A stretch of 64,000 nt of DNA from Prochlorococcus marinus. Lineage in GTDB: Bacteria; Cyanobacteriota; Cyanobacteriia; PCC-6307; Cyanobiaceae. The notes under the pieces were generated by a model. The model was not told where the DNA came from. It made no database searches and saw only the letters and a program-made list of their open reading frames with translations. The stretch is from the NCBI RefSeq assembly GCF_001180245.1, contig NZ_CVSV01000116.1:89150-153149 (forward strand). Reading direction: 5' to 3'. The translations under genes were made by a program, and so were the position numbers. Below are positions 18,494 through 28,143 of the stretch, piece by piece (the stretch's first letter is position 1; each line of letters begins with the position of its first letter).

Positions 18494-19948
18494 TTGACAG
18501 CTGATAAATTAGACAAGATAAAATTTGGAACTGATGGTTGGAGAGGAATTATAGGTTTTGACTTTAACCTATCCAATCTTTCAAAAGTTGTTGTCGCTGC
18601 TTGTCAGGAGTTGCATTATCAATACTATAAAGAAGTTAATTCAAAGAAAATTATTATTGGATATGATCGCAGATTTATGGCTTGTGAATTCGCAAAGCAA
18701 ATAGTGCCTTTTGTAAGAGGATGTGGTTTCGAGCCGATCTTATCTGATAGCTTTGTTACAACACCCTCTTGTAGTTTCTATGCCAAAGAAGTCGGTTGTC
18801 TTGGAGCGTTAGTAATTACAGCAAGTCATAATCCATATAATTGGCTAGGTCTGAAAATAAAGAGCTTTAATGGGTGTTCTGTTGACGAATCTTTTACAAG
18901 TGAAGTTGAAAAAAGATTAATGCTTGGAAATTCAATTGAAAAAATAGATGGTGTTAATCAATTGGTAGATATTAAGAAATTTCATTTAGACAGAATTAAA
19001 TCCCTTTTTGATATTGACTATATTTCCAAGAGATTAAAAAAAATGAAATTGAGAATTTTTGTAGATTCTATGCATGGTTCAGCCGCAAATTGTATGGCTG
19101 AGATCTTTGCTTCTAATGATTTAGAAGTTATTTCAGAAATCAGGAAAGATGCTGATCCTTTTTTTGGAGGAAAACCTCCTGAACCTCTTTTGAATTATGC
19201 AGATGATCTAAAACAAACACTAATGAAAAATTCAACAAATGAAGTGAAAACTTTAGGAATTATATTTGATGGTGATGGTGATAGAATTGCGGCAATTGAT
19301 GAAAAAGGAAGATACTCTAGTACTCAAGATTTACTCCCATACTTTATTAGCTATTTGGGCGAAATTAAAAATAATTCTTATCCAGTTTTAAAGACTGTTA
19401 GTGGTTCAGATATTATTAAAAATATATCAGAGAGTCAAAATAGAGATGTTTTTGAACTCCCAGTTGGCTTTAAATATATTGCTGAAAAAATGATTAAAGA
19501 AAAAATATTTATTGGAGGAGAAGAATCTGGGGGAGTTGGTTTTGGTGACTTTATGCCTGAAAGAGATGCTCTATATGCAGCGATGGTTTTATTAAATGGA
19601 ATTGCTGAAAAATCTCAATATTTATATGAAACCTTAGATGAAATTCAAGAAGATTTTGGGCCAAGTTTTTATAAAAGAATTGATATTAAATTTCCTAATC
19701 AGTCAGAAAAAAATAACGTAAAAGAATTTATCATTGATAATATTCCTGAGAATATTAATAATCACAAGTTAAAAAGTATCTCAAAGATCGATGGAATAAA
19801 GTTGAGAATTGATAAAAATTTTTGGCTTCTTTTTAGGTTTTCAGGAACGGAACCTCTTTTAAGGTTATATTGTGAAGCACCAAAAGAATCTTATCTAATT
19901 GAGGTATTAGAGTGGGGTCAAGAATTTATTAATTTGCCAGGAAAATAA
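18494..19948 (+). CDS. Phosphoglucomutase/phosphomannomutase family protein
   Basis: 484 residues with the four-domain alpha-D-phosphohexomutase layout. Phosphoserine S111 sits in TASHNPYNWLGLK, the magnesium loop is FDGDGDRIAAID near residues 258-269, the sugar-binding loop GGEESGGVGF is near 340, and the phosphate-binding loop RFSGTEPLLRLY is near the C terminus. It interconverts hexose 1- and 6-phosphates; glucose versus mannose preference is not visible. The TTG at 18494 is the only upstream start before TADKLDKIKFGTDGWRG, the family opening. The RdgB-type gene begins two bases after its stop, so they form an operon. Confidence 0.93.
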   Translation: MTADKLDKIKFGTDGWRGIIGFDFNLSNLSKVVVAACQELHYQYYKEVNSKKIIIGYDRRFMACEFAKQIVPFVRGCGFEPILSDSFVTTPSCSFYAKEVGCLGALVITASHNPYNWLGLKIKSFNGCSVDESFTSEVEKRLMLGNSIEKIDGVNQLVDIKKFHLDRIKSLFDIDYISKRLKKMKLRIFVDSMHGSAANCMAEIFASNDLEVISEIRKDADPFFGGKPPEPLLNYADDLKQTLMKNSTNEVKTLGIIFDGDGDRIAAIDEKGRYSSTQDLLPYFISYLGEIKNNSYPVLKTVSGSDIIKNISESQNRDVFELPVGFKYIAEKMIKEKIFIGGEESGGVGFGDFMPERDALYAAMVLLNGIAEKSQYLYETLDEIQEDFGPSFYKRIDIKFPNQSEKNNVKEFIIDNIPENINNHKLKSISKIDGIKLRIDKNFWLLFRFSGTEPLLRLYCEAPKESYLIEVLEWGQEFINLPGK

Positions 19949-19950
19949 GG

Positions 19951-20526
19951 ATGAAAAATTTATTTTTAGCGAGTAAGAATAAAGGTAAAATTGAAGAATA
20001 TAAGAAATTGCTTGCTGGAGTTAATTGTAAATTGTTACTCCAGCCAGAATCATTAGAAGTTGTAGAGGATGGACTGACATTTAGAGATAATGCAATAAAA
20101 AAAGCGAGTGAAGTTTCGAGAAAAACGAATAATTTTTCAATAGCAGATGATTCAGGAATTTGTATTGAGGCACTAGGTGGTAAGCCTGGCATTTACTCAT
20201 CTAGATATGCAGAAAATGATCATAAGAGAATTGAACGAGTTTTAAGAGAACTTGATGGAGTTCAAAATAGAAGTGCTTTTTTTATTGCTAATATTTGTCT
20301 TTGTTCCCCAAATGGTGAAGTGATTATTGAATCTGAGGCTAAATGTCATGGCAATATCATTTTAAACCCCAGAGGAGAAAGTGGTTTTGGGTATGATCCA
20401 ATTTTTGAAGAGAGTTCTACCAGATTAACTTTCGCAGAAATGAATAATGATATTAAAGACTCTTGTAGTCATAGAGGTAAGGCATTAAAAAAAATTATTC
20501 CAGATTTAATTAAAATTTTTTCTTAA
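19951..20526 (+). CDS. Non-canonical purine NTP pyrophosphatase (RdgB/HAM1 family)
   Basis: 191 residues. Signatures are LASKNKGKIEEYKKLL at the N terminus, ADDSGICIEALGGKPGIYS at about residues 66-84 with the catalytic acidic residues, GFGYDPIFEE near 147, and SHRGKAL near 174. It removes ITP, XTP and dITP from the nucleotide pool. It is translationally close to the upstream phosphohexomutase (2-bp gap) and converges on the carotenoid oxygenase gene, whose stop is 2 bp away. Confidence 0.95.
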   Translation: MKNLFLASKNKGKIEEYKKLLAGVNCKLLLQPESLEVVEDGLTFRDNAIKKASEVSRKTNNFSIADDSGICIEALGGKPGIYSSRYAENDHKRIERVLRELDGVQNRSAFFIANICLCSPNGEVIIESEAKCHGNIILNPRGESGFGYDPIFEESSTRLTFAEMNNDIKDSCSHRGKALKKIIPDLIKIFS

Positions 20527-20528
20527 AT

Positions 20529-22013
20529 TCAATTAACCCAAGATCCATGAAGGCCATGGGGAATTGAAATGGGTAATTCATAAACAGCCAATTCTTTTAA
20601 GTCTTTTGCGTCTAATATCACTAGATCGCTTCCTCTTCTTTCTCCGTTCCATAGAAGTATAAATAAAAATCCCTCATCTTCTTTTGAAGAGTTTTCTGAT
20701 GGAACCATAATTGGTTCACTAACAAATCCACTTGGACCTGCTGACCAAAAAATCTCTTCCTTAGAAGTTAAATTTATTTTTTTTATTGCTTGAAGTGGAG
20801 CGTTCCCCAGCTTTTGAGATGTACTTGCCATCCAACTAAAAGTTGCTTTTAATCCTAAGTTTTTAGGGTTAACAACAGCAAATTCACAACATTGTTCACT
20901 GAAAGTTGCAAGATCACAAGTTTTTGTCTTTAGATCGATAATTGATCTTTTAAGTTTTCCTTCTGGATATTTATCAAAGTCAATATCCCTAAAATTCTCG
21001 TCTGGACCAACTGATGGGAAATCATCATAAAAAATACTATCCAATACGATTTTGGAATCTTTTTCAAATGCATTTACATGATGAAAAACGAATCCTTCTG
21101 GAGCGTCTATTGTTAAAGGAGGCTGTCCTCTAAATAATCCACTTTCTCTGGGGATGATAAAAAACTTTGCCTTTTTATTTGGGTTTGACTTTAGACATTG
21201 TGCTGCTCCTCTTTGACCCATTACAAATGGAAGAGGATTGAAATCAATAGCATTCTGTAAAAATATTGCCCAATTAGTTGTAATTGCGAAATCATGAAGG
21301 AATGCAAAGCCATTAAAGGTATCTTTTCTGTCAAAAATGAGCTCTCCAGAATTTGTACCAGCATTATCAAATTCCATTAATCTAATGGTACTTTTTGGCC
21401 CGGTTTGTACTCCAAAAGTGACTAAAAGTTCTGAAGATGCATTTGAGTTTAGGTCTGATTTGGGATGAGCACTGAATGCTTCGTTAGGCTTGAGTACTCC
21501 TTTTAATGTTGTTAAACCAATAGTTTCAAGACTATCAGGATCCATTGCATGTGGACCTGCTGCTTCCCATAATGCGAGAATTTCATCTCCTAATTTAATT
21601 ACATGTGTATTAGCGATATTCTTGAATTTTAGATCTAATGCATTATTTAAAATTCCTCCATTTTTTTGTGTTCCAAAAACACCTCTATAAATAAATTTAT
21701 CAATTTTTTCTTCTTCCAAATAGCCTTTAGTTTTAACAAATCTATTTGTTAAGAATGGCTGACCATTTTCGAATTTTATGGATGTTATCATCCCATCACC
21801 ATCAAATGGATGATGAACCCATTGTCCACCTCTCTCTAATATTCCAGGTCCATTTCTTAATAATGTTCCATTTAGATTTTTAATATTATTACCTTTGCTA
21901 ATTTTTAGAGGCTCTTTAGTTAGCTCCTTTTTTACATTTTGATAAGCACTTGACCAATCTTCTTTTTTAAAGATATGAAATTTATCAATTTTTTTATCCT
22001 GTAAATTAGTCAC
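20529..22013 (-). CDS. Carotenoid cleavage oxygenase (RPE65 family)
   Basis: 494 residues with a seven-bladed propeller pattern. The four iron-binding histidines can be placed in FSAHPKSD, FLHDFAITTNW, FVFHHVNAFE and the C-terminal IPHGLHGSWV. The segment LNGTLLRNGPGILERGG near the N terminus and HHPFDGDGMI are family hallmarks. Enzymes of this family cut carotenoids or apocarotenoids to aldehydes; the substrate and product are not predictable here. The start is GTG at 22013. It is downstream of hisB on the same strand with a 72-bp gap. Confidence 0.93.
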   Translation of the reverse strand: MTNLQDKKIDKFHIFKKEDWSSAYQNVKKELTKEPLKISKGNNIKNLNGTLLRNGPGILERGGQWVHHPFDGDGMITSIKFENGQPFLTNRFVKTKGYLEEEKIDKFIYRGVFGTQKNGGILNNALDLKFKNIANTHVIKLGDEILALWEAAGPHAMDPDSLETIGLTTLKGVLKPNEAFSAHPKSDLNSNASSELLVTFGVQTGPKSTIRLMEFDNAGTNSGELIFDRKDTFNGFAFLHDFAITTNWAIFLQNAIDFNPLPFVMGQRGAAQCLKSNPNKKAKFFIIPRESGLFRGQPPLTIDAPEGFVFHHVNAFEKDSKIVLDSIFYDDFPSVGPDENFRDIDFDKYPEGKLKRSIIDLKTKTCDLATFSEQCCEFAVVNPKNLGLKATFSWMASTSQKLGNAPLQAIKKINLTSKEEIFWSAGPSGFVSEPIMVPSENSSKEDEGFLFILLWNGERRGSDLVILDAKDLKELAVYELPISIPHGLHGSWVN

Positions 22014-22085
22014 AACAAAGTAATTACTTTATCCATCTTCGCCAAAAATTAACTGAATTGTGGCTGATTCGAAAAAATTCCTATT

Positions 22086-22691
22086 TTATTTTTTTTCTAA
22101 CATTCCTTTACTACTTGGAATTGAATCAGATCTTCTTAGGTCTATCTCGGTAGCCATTCTCATTGCCCTTGAAAAAGCTTTAAAGCACGCCTCCACTATG
22201 TGATGTGAATTACTTCCTCGTATTTGATTAATATGCAGAGTAATACCGCTGTTATTTACAAAGGCAATAAAAAACTCTCTTACTAGTTCAGTATCATAAT
22301 TTCCTATTCTAGGGGCTTTCAATTGAAGATCATAAGATAGATGCGGTCTGCCAGAACAGTCTAATGTGACTTGAACTAATGCTTCATCTAATGGGGCAAA
22401 GAAATGTCCAAATCTGCTTATTCCTTTTCTTTCTCCCAAGGCTTTTGAAAATGCTTTGCCTAATGCGATGCCTACATCTTCATTTGTATGATGATCATCA
22501 ATATGGGTATCTCCAATTGCTTTTATTTTTAAATCGAACAAACCATGACTGGATATTTGATGAAGCATATGATCTAAGAATGGTATCCCGGTATCAATCT
22601 CAGAAATTCCATTTCCATCTAAGTTTATAAATACAGAAATATCTGTTTCATTCGTTTTTCTTTTTATTTCAGATTGCCTTAGAGGTGACAT
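22086..22691 (-). CDS. hisB: Imidazoleglycerol-phosphate dehydratase
   Basis: 201 residues. HisB removes water from imidazoleglycerol phosphate in histidine synthesis. The duplicated metal-binding motifs are visible as [13 protein letters not shown] and [14 protein letters not shown], with [11 protein letters not shown] near residue 43. The open frame continues upstream into fabI, but the ATG at 22691 gives [18 protein letters not shown], which matches the family N terminus; the upstream part would overlap fabI by 71 nt. fabI ends 19 bp upstream on the same strand, so the two are likely co-transcribed. Confidence 0.96.
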   Translation of the reverse strand: MSPLRQSEIKRKTNETDISVFINLDGNGISEIDTGIPFLDHMLHQISSHGLFDLKIKAIGDTHIDDHHTNEDVGIALGKAFSKALGERKGISRFGHFFAPLDEALVQVTLDCSGRPHLSYDLQLKAPRIGNYDTELVREFFIAFVNNSGITLHINQIRGSNSHHIVEACFKAFSRAMRMATEIDLRRSDSIPSSKGMLEKK

Positions 22692-22710
22692 TTTATGCAA
22701 AAAACTTAGT

Positions 22711-23493
22711 TTACATTCCATTAATGCAGTAACCCGCATCAACATAAATTGTTTGGCCTGAAATGCCGCTAGAGAGATCACTTAATAAGAAAGCAGCTGT
22801 ATTCCCTACTTCTGTTTGAGTGACTGTTCTGCGTAAAGGAGCCTTTTCTTCAACATTGTGAATCATATCTAAAATGCCACCTATAGCAGAACTCGCAAGT
22901 GTTCTTATAGGCCCAGCACTTATTGCGTTAACTCTAACTTGTTTTTCGGGACCCAGTTCTGCAGAAAGATATCTTACTGAAGCTTCTAAAGCTGCTTTAG
23001 CAACTCCCATCACGTTATAGTTAGGAATCGCCCTTTCTGAACCTAAATAAGTTAATGAGACAACTCCAGCACCATCACTAAAAAGTGGTTTTGCTGCTTT
23101 ACATAAAGGTGCTAACGAATACGCACTTATATTAAGAGCCCTATCAAAACCCTCTGAAGTGGTAGCACTATAATCTCCAATCAATTCATCGCGTCCAGCA
23201 AATGCTAGGCAGTGAACTAATCCGTCAATTTGCCCCCAATTGTCTTTTATATTTTTAAAGATATCTTCAATTTGAGCTGGATTTTGAACATCAAGAGGCA
23301 AAAATAACGATGGGTTTAAAGCTTCAGTTAGTTCTCTAACTTTAGACTCGAATCTTCCCTTATCATCAGGCAAATATGTGATTCCAAGTTCTGCGCCTGC
23401 TTTTGAAAGTTGTTGAGCGATACCCCATGCTATTGAACGATTGTTGGCAATTCCCGTAACAAGAATTTTTTTGCCAGTTAGATTTAGAAGCAT
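22711..23493 (-). CDS. fabI: Enoyl-[acyl-carrier-protein] reductase (NADH)
   Basis: 260 residues of the atypical short-chain dehydrogenase type. The nucleotide-binding N terminus reads [17 protein letters not shown] at about residues 11-27. The catalytic pair Y159 and K166 is spaced by six residues (YNVMGVAK), the spacing characteristic of FabI. It carries out the last reduction of each fatty-acid elongation cycle. It is divergent from the thioredoxin-fold gene across a 99-bp promoter spacer. Confidence 0.97.
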   Translation of the reverse strand: MLLNLTGKKILVTGIANNRSIAWGIAQQLSKAGAELGITYLPDDKGRFESKVRELTEALNPSLFLPLDVQNPAQIEDIFKNIKDNWGQIDGLVHCLAFAGRDELIGDYSATTSEGFDRALNISAYSLAPLCKAAKPLFSDGAGVVSLTYLGSERAIPNYNVMGVAKAALEASVRYLSAELGPEKQVRVNAISAGPIRTLASSAIGGILDMIHNVEEKAPLRRTVTQTEVGNTAAFLLSDLSSGISGQTIYVDAGYCINGM

Positions 23494-23592
23494 TTTGTTT
23501 ATTATTTCTATTATTCTCCTATATAAAAGTACCTATCTTTACGGATTACTGCAAAATATACAATAATTTTCAAATATCAAAGAATTTTTAAC

Positions 23593-24192
23593 TTGAGCAT
23601 GGTAAGAACAAATTCTATGGTTTTGGAATTAGGTTTTCAATTACCGAATTTCGAAATGTTAAATGCTAATTCTTCAAAAAATGAATATTTTAGTTCCCAT
23701 AATCTAGATAATCGGCATTTACTATTAATGTTTTTTTGCGCCCATTGCCCATTTGTTAAATATATTGAGAATCAAATTTTCACCTTTAGTAAAGAAATTG
23801 AAAATACAGTTCAAACAGTTGCAATTTCTAGTAATGATATTGTCACTCATCCTTCAGATTCTCCTAAAAATTTAAGATTACAAGCACAAACACAGGGATG
23901 GAGTTTTCCTTATTTATATGATGAAAATCAAAATTTTGCTAAGAAATTAAAAGCGGCTTGCACCCCAGATTTTTATCTTTTTTCAAATGAAGGAGATGGT
24001 GATTTTTTATTGTATTATCATGGCCAATTTGACGATAGTAGACCAGGTAATAATATCCCTCCATCTGGAAAAGATTTGCGCGCTGCCGTAAAAGATTTGA
24101 ATCAAGATAATTCTTATCCTTCAAATCAGATACCTTCTTTAGGTTGCAATATAAAATGGACTCCTGGGAAAGAACCAAGTTGGTTTAAATGA
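23593..24192 (+). CDS. Thioredoxin-fold (AhpC/TSA-like) protein with CxxC motif
   Basis: 199 residues. The sequence LMFFCAHCPFVKYIENQI near residues 47-64 holds a CAHC redox pair where thioredoxins have CGPC, followed by VAISSNDIVTHPSDSPKNL, the loop seen in peroxiredoxin-like thioredoxin-family proteins. The cis-proline region is in ACTPDFYLF at about 124-132. There is no signal peptide, so a cytosolic thiol-redox role is likely, with partners unknown. TTG at 23593 or ATG at 23599 could be the start; both give essentially the same protein. Confidence 0.85.
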   Translation: MSMVRTNSMVLELGFQLPNFEMLNANSSKNEYFSSHNLDNRHLLLMFFCAHCPFVKYIENQIFTFSKEIENTVQTVAISSNDIVTHPSDSPKNLRLQAQTQGWSFPYLYDENQNFAKKLKAACTPDFYLFSNEGDGDFLLYYHGQFDDSRPGNNIPPSGKDLRAAVKDLNQDNSYPSNQIPSLGCNIKWTPGKEPSWFK

Positions 24193-24245
24193 ATTAAAAA
24201 TTTTTTTTACCCATAGAAATATGGTTTAGGGTTAATATATTTACT

Positions 24246-25451
24246 ATGCAGATACCTCCATTTACTTTAGATAGGCAGTTCCAAGAAATTGGCTCTGAAA
24301 TTGAGAGCGAGGTTTCTAAAGTTTTAAAAGGGGGCCAGTATATTGGAGGACAAGAAATTGCCAAATTTGAGGAGAGTTTTTCAAATCTGATTGGTGTTGA
24401 AAATACTATTGGATGTAATAGTGGAACTGATGCTTTAGTATTAGCTTTGCGCGCATTAGATATTGGTGTGGGTGATGAAGTTATTACCTCATCTTTTAGC
24501 TTTTTTGCAACTGCAGAGGCAATTAGTGCAGTTGGTGCTAATCCTGTTTTGGTGGATATAGATCCAGAAACTTATCTCATTAATGCTGAACTAATAGAAC
24601 AAGAAATAAATTCTAATACCAAGGCAATTATGCCAGTACATCTATTTGGTAATGCAGTGAATATGACCTTAGTAAAATCTTTGGCCAAGAAATATGACTT
24701 AAAAGTAATCGAAGATTGTGCTCAGGCAACATGCACAATGTGGGAAACTTCCAAAGTTGGCAGTATCGGTGATATCGGCTGTTTTAGCTTTTTCCCTACT
24801 AAAAATTTAGGAGCTGCTGGAGATGGTGGAGCGGTAACAACTTCAGATCAGAAGATTGCAAAAAAAATTAGAGAACTGGCTGTTCATGGCAGCCCAATAA
24901 GATATCATCATACCCAAATTGGATATAACAGCAGACTTGATACCATTCAAGCTGCCATATTAAACATTAAAATTAAATATATTTCTAAGTGGATTAATAA
25001 TCGCCAAAAAATTGCTAATAATTACCTTGATTTATTAGAAAAAAATCCATTTATTAGTTTTCCAAAAATTAGCTCTGATTCAATTTCCCATTCTTGGAAT
25101 CAATTTGTAATCAAATTAAGAAACGATAAATATTTTTTTAATCAAGATCTTTCAAATTTATTTGATACTGATTGCAAAAAATACTATTCCTTAAGGAATT
25201 TGGTAAAACAACAACTTTTTGAAAAAGGTATTAATTCAATTATTTATTATCCAATTCCAATACACGCGCAAATAGCTTACAAAAATAAAAATTTTTCTAG
25301 AACAAAACTCATTAATACAGAGAGGATCTGTACAGAAGTTCTTAGTCTTCCAATGTTTCCTGAAATTTCTTATGAAGAGCAAGTTTATGTAGCAGAAAAT
25401 TTAAATAAAGTTTTAAAGAATTGTATAGAGAAAATTCAAATTTCAGCATAA
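24246..25451 (+). CDS. DegT/DnrJ/EryC1/StrS family aminotransferase
   Basis: 401 residues with the fold-type I PLP signature. The PLP lysine lies in FSFFPTKNLGAAGDGGAV at about residues 180-197, with GCNSGTDALVLALRAL near 57-72 and the aspartate in VIEDCAQATCT near 157. These enzymes aminate keto-sugars bound to nucleotides, supplying amino-sugars for surface polysaccharide. No other sugar-nucleotide gene is adjacent, so the substrate is unknown. The last 16 bases overlap the convergent photolyase gene. Confidence 0.92.
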   Translation: MQIPPFTLDRQFQEIGSEIESEVSKVLKGGQYIGGQEIAKFEESFSNLIGVENTIGCNSGTDALVLALRALDIGVGDEVITSSFSFFATAEAISAVGANPVLVDIDPETYLINAELIEQEINSNTKAIMPVHLFGNAVNMTLVKSLAKKYDLKVIEDCAQATCTMWETSKVGSIGDIGCFSFFPTKNLGAAGDGGAVTTSDQKIAKKIRELAVHGSPIRYHHTQIGYNSRLDTIQAAILNIKIKYISKWINNRQKIANNYLDLLEKNPFISFPKISSDSISHSWNQFVIKLRNDKYFFNQDLSNLFDTDCKKYYSLRNLVKQQLFEKGINSIIYYPIPIHAQIAYKNKNFSRTKLINTERICTEVLSLPMFPEISYEEQVYVAENLNKVLKNCIEKIQISA

Positions 25452-26872
25452 AGTGATTTAAATAATCTTTGTTGTATTTTGTGATTGACAATAGGGCTTG
25501 AATAATTATTTTTTTCTAAATTAGATATCTCTCCATTTAATAATTCCGAATTTGACACTTTAGATAATTCAGGAATCCAATATTTTATATATTCGCAAAT
25601 AGGATCAAATTTTTTTGCTTGGGTATATGGATTAAAAATTCTAAGTGGTTTTGGATCCATACCGCTACTGGCGCTCCACTGCCATCCCCCATTATTTGCC
25701 GCCAAGTCTCCATCAACCAAAGTTTCCATAAATTTTTTCTCACCAATTTGCCAATTGCATATAAGATCTTTTACAAGAAATGAAGCGACTATCATCCTAC
25801 ATCTGTTATGCATCCAGCCAGTACTATTTAGTTGACGCATTGCAGCATCAACTATAGGTACTCCAGTCTCTCCGTTGCTCCAATGCCGAAACCATTCATC
25901 ATTGTTTTGCCATGGAAAGTAATCCCATTTTTTTCTATATGGACCTTTCTCTAGCTCTGGGAAATGGAATAAGCAATGTTGATAAAATTCACGCCAAACA
26001 AGTTCTTTTTGCCAAGTTTCAATTGACAGATAATTTTCTTGATTTGCAAAATCTGAATTTAAATTTAATGTGGCGTTCCAAATTTTTCTAATGCTAATGG
26101 TGCCGAATCTGAGAGATGCACTTAGAAAAGATGTCCCATTATGGGAAGGAAAATCTCGTGCAGAATTATAAGAATATATTTTTTTTTCGTTAATGAAGTT
26201 TTCTAATAATGTTTCTGCAGCTTTCTCTCCAGGTCTACATGGACAAATATTCGAACCAGGAAATTTGATATTTTTGATAAATTTCTCTAAAACCGAATCA
26301 GATGAATTTATTGTATTAATTTCTTTGAGTTTATTATCTATATCTTTAAACTGGAAAGCAACTTTATCTTGGTCATATGGACCTAATAAATTCATTTTTG
26401 ATTTAAGGTTTTTATAAAAAGGCCCATAAACTGAATAAGGTTTATTATTTCCGGAAAATATGTTTAAAGGTTCTATTAATAAGTGATCCCAAGTTTCAAT
26501 AACTTGAATATTTTGTTCTTTTAAATCTTTTTTTATTTGTAAATCACGATTAATCTCATAAGGTTCAATTGATCTATTCCAAAAAACAAATTTAGCATCT
26601 ATTTTCTTTGCTAATTTAGGTATTATTAATACTGGATCTCCTTTTTCCATAACTAATCTACTACCCATTTTTTTCCAGTTATTTCCTAATTCTTGAAGTG
26701 AATTTCCTAGAAACCAAGCTCTTGAACTCGCATTGAAATCGTGTGAGTAATTTTTATCAAATATATAAGTTGAAGTGATAGCATTTGATAATGAAAATGC
26801 TTTGATTAAAGCTTGATTATCAAATATTCTTAAATCCTTTCTGTGCCAAAAAAGTATTCTAGGTTTATTCAT
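25436..26872 (-). CDS. phr: Deoxyribodipyrimidine photolyase (cryptochrome/photolyase family)
   Basis: 478 residues. The N-terminal antenna domain starts with RILFWHRKDLRIFDNQAL. The C-terminal FAD domain includes WQKELVWREFYQH, GETGVPIVDAAMRQLNSTG, WMHNRCRMIVASFLVKDL and GDLAANNGGWQWSASSG, the class I signature. It repairs cyclobutane pyrimidine dimers with blue light, sensible for a surface-ocean phototroph. The upstream Nudix gene stop overlaps its start by 4 nt on the same strand, indicating a phr-nudix operon. Confidence 0.95.
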   Translation of the reverse strand: MNKPRILFWHRKDLRIFDNQALIKAFSLSNAITSTYIFDKNYSHDFNASSRAWFLGNSLQELGNNWKKMGSRLVMEKGDPVLIIPKLAKKIDAKFVFWNRSIEPYEINRDLQIKKDLKEQNIQVIETWDHLLIEPLNIFSGNNKPYSVYGPFYKNLKSKMNLLGPYDQDKVAFQFKDIDNKLKEINTINSSDSVLEKFIKNIKFPGSNICPCRPGEKAAETLLENFINEKKIYSYNSARDFPSHNGTSFLSASLRFGTISIRKIWNATLNLNSDFANQENYLSIETWQKELVWREFYQHCLFHFPELEKGPYRKKWDYFPWQNNDEWFRHWSNGETGVPIVDAAMRQLNSTGWMHNRCRMIVASFLVKDLICNWQIGEKKFMETLVDGDLAANNGGWQWSASSGMDPKPLRIFNPYTQAKKFDPICEYIKYWIPELSKVSNSELLNGEISNLEKNNYSSPIVNHKIQQRLFKSLYAEI

Positions 26873-27432
26873 AATTTATCTAAAAATTGTTTAGCTCTAA
26901 ACCAAGCCGTCACGGTTTTTGCGTCAAGAATTTCATCCCCACTAGAAATAAGATTATCTAGTTCGTCGGGATCTAAAATTAATACTTCTATATCTTCATC
27001 TACATCTCCTTGAACCACGGAATTGAGTTTCTTTAAATCACGAGCTAAAAATAAATAAATTTCTTCATCTGCATACCCAGGAGCAGGGACAAGAGTGCCT
27101 AGTTCATCCCATTTGTTTGCACTAAATCCAGTCTCTTCTTGTATTTCTCTTTGAATTGAATTAATAGGTCTTTCACCTATTTCTAATGTACCTGCTGGAA
27201 ATTCTAATAAATACCTTGAAATAGCAAATCTATATTGCCGAAGAATGATAACTTTATTGTCTTTTGTAATAGGTACGGCTAATGCTGCCCCAGGATGCTT
27301 AATGTATCCATATTCACCTTCATGTCCATTTGGAAGCTCAATTCTATTTATTTCGAAACTAAATTTTTTAGACTTTAACTCAGATATTTTTTCTTTAAAA
27401 ATGGATCTTTTTAGAAGGTTTTTATTGTCCAT
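26869..27432 (-). CDS. Nudix hydrolase, ADP-ribose pyrophosphatase-like
   Basis: 187 residues. The Nudix box is at about residues 77-99, GTLEIGERPINSIQREI then QEETGF, with all catalytic glutamates present. The preceding RQYRFAISRYLLEFPAG and the later VPAPGYADEEIYLFLA are typical of the ADP-ribose pyrophosphatase branch. The substrate is therefore probably ADP-ribose or a related nucleotide sugar, not certain. It overlaps phr by 4 nt and starts about 50 bp after the folK stop. Confidence 0.9.
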   Translation of the reverse strand: MDNKNLLKRSIFKEKISELKSKKFSFEINRIELPNGHEGEYGYIKHPGAALAVPITKDNKVIILRQYRFAISRYLLEFPAGTLEIGERPINSIQREIQEETGFSANKWDELGTLVPAPGYADEEIYLFLARDLKKLNSVVQGDVDEDIEVLILDPDELDNLISSGDEILDAKTVTAWFRAKQFLDKL

Positions 27433-27480
27433 GAATATTAAAATAAAAACAGCCTAACAGTTATTTTTTGGTTTTGTAAA

Positions 27481-28047
27481 TCAATTAATAGACCATTTTG
27501 GATCATCAAACTTTGTGATTTTTTGGCTTCTACTTAAGATTTCAGATAGTGGTGTAATAACGAAATTCCGATTCATGAATCTAGGGTGAGGTAATGTTAA
27601 TTCCTCGTCAATCGTATGAAAATCTTCCCACCAAAGAATATCTAAATCGAGACATCTTGATAACCATTTCTTACCCTTTGGCGTCTTTTCTCGTCCGAAA
27701 AATTTCTCCAACATTTTTAGCTCTTTTAAGAGTAATTTCGCTTTTTTATTTGATGGTTTAGGGAAAGAGTTACTTTTTACAAGTAATAGTGTATTTAAAT
27801 AATTTGGCTGCTCATTTTCAACGCCATAGGGTAATGTCTCATAAATTGAAGACCAAAAAAAGTTTGCATGAAATTTGCTTTTCTCTTCTTTTTGTTCTTT
27901 AGAACTATTTCCCCAATCATTTATTATTACCTCTATTTTTGGTTTGCAAATTAATAGTGACTCAAAAGGGCTTCCGAATTTACTATCAATATTTGCTCCG
28001 AGGGATATACATAGTCCATTTTTGATATTAAGATTTGATAATTCCAC
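27481..28047 (-). CDS. folK: 2-amino-4-hydroxy-6-hydroxymethyldihydropteridine pyrophosphokinase
   Basis: About 188 residues. The N terminus [15 protein letters not shown] matches the HPPK opening, and [12 protein letters not shown] followed by LTLPHPRF is the metal and ATP-binding centre. It activates the pterin for folate synthesis. The frame extends to a TTG at 28059, but I prefer the GTG at 28047 (GTG GAA TTA) as the closer start; the choice is uncertain. It is divergent from chlD across less than 100 bp. Confidence 0.92.
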   Translation of the reverse strand: MELSNLNIKNGLCISLGANIDSKFGSPFESLLICKPKIEVIINDWGNSSKEQKEEKSKFHANFFWSSIYETLPYGVENEQPNYLNTLLLVKSNSFPKPSNKKAKLLLKELKMLEKFFGREKTPKGKKWLSRCLDLDILWWEDFHTIDEELTLPHPRFMNRNFVITPLSEILSRSQKITKFDDPKWSIN

Positions 28048-28143
28048 TACAAAAAACAAAGTTATTGGATAAATTCTATATCAGGCATTTTTAAAGTGAT
28101 TTTGAACCCCGAGTTAAAAGAAAAAGGAGAAATAAAAGATTTA

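Noticed and set aside
22692..22781. Upstream extension of the hisB frame into fabI
   Set aside because: It overlaps the 3' end of fabI by 71 nt and adds residues not expected in HisB; the ATG at 22691 gives the family N terminus and length.
28096..28143. GTG-started N-terminal extension of chlD
   Set aside because: It adds 16 residues not matching ChlD N termini; the ATG at 28144 fits better.
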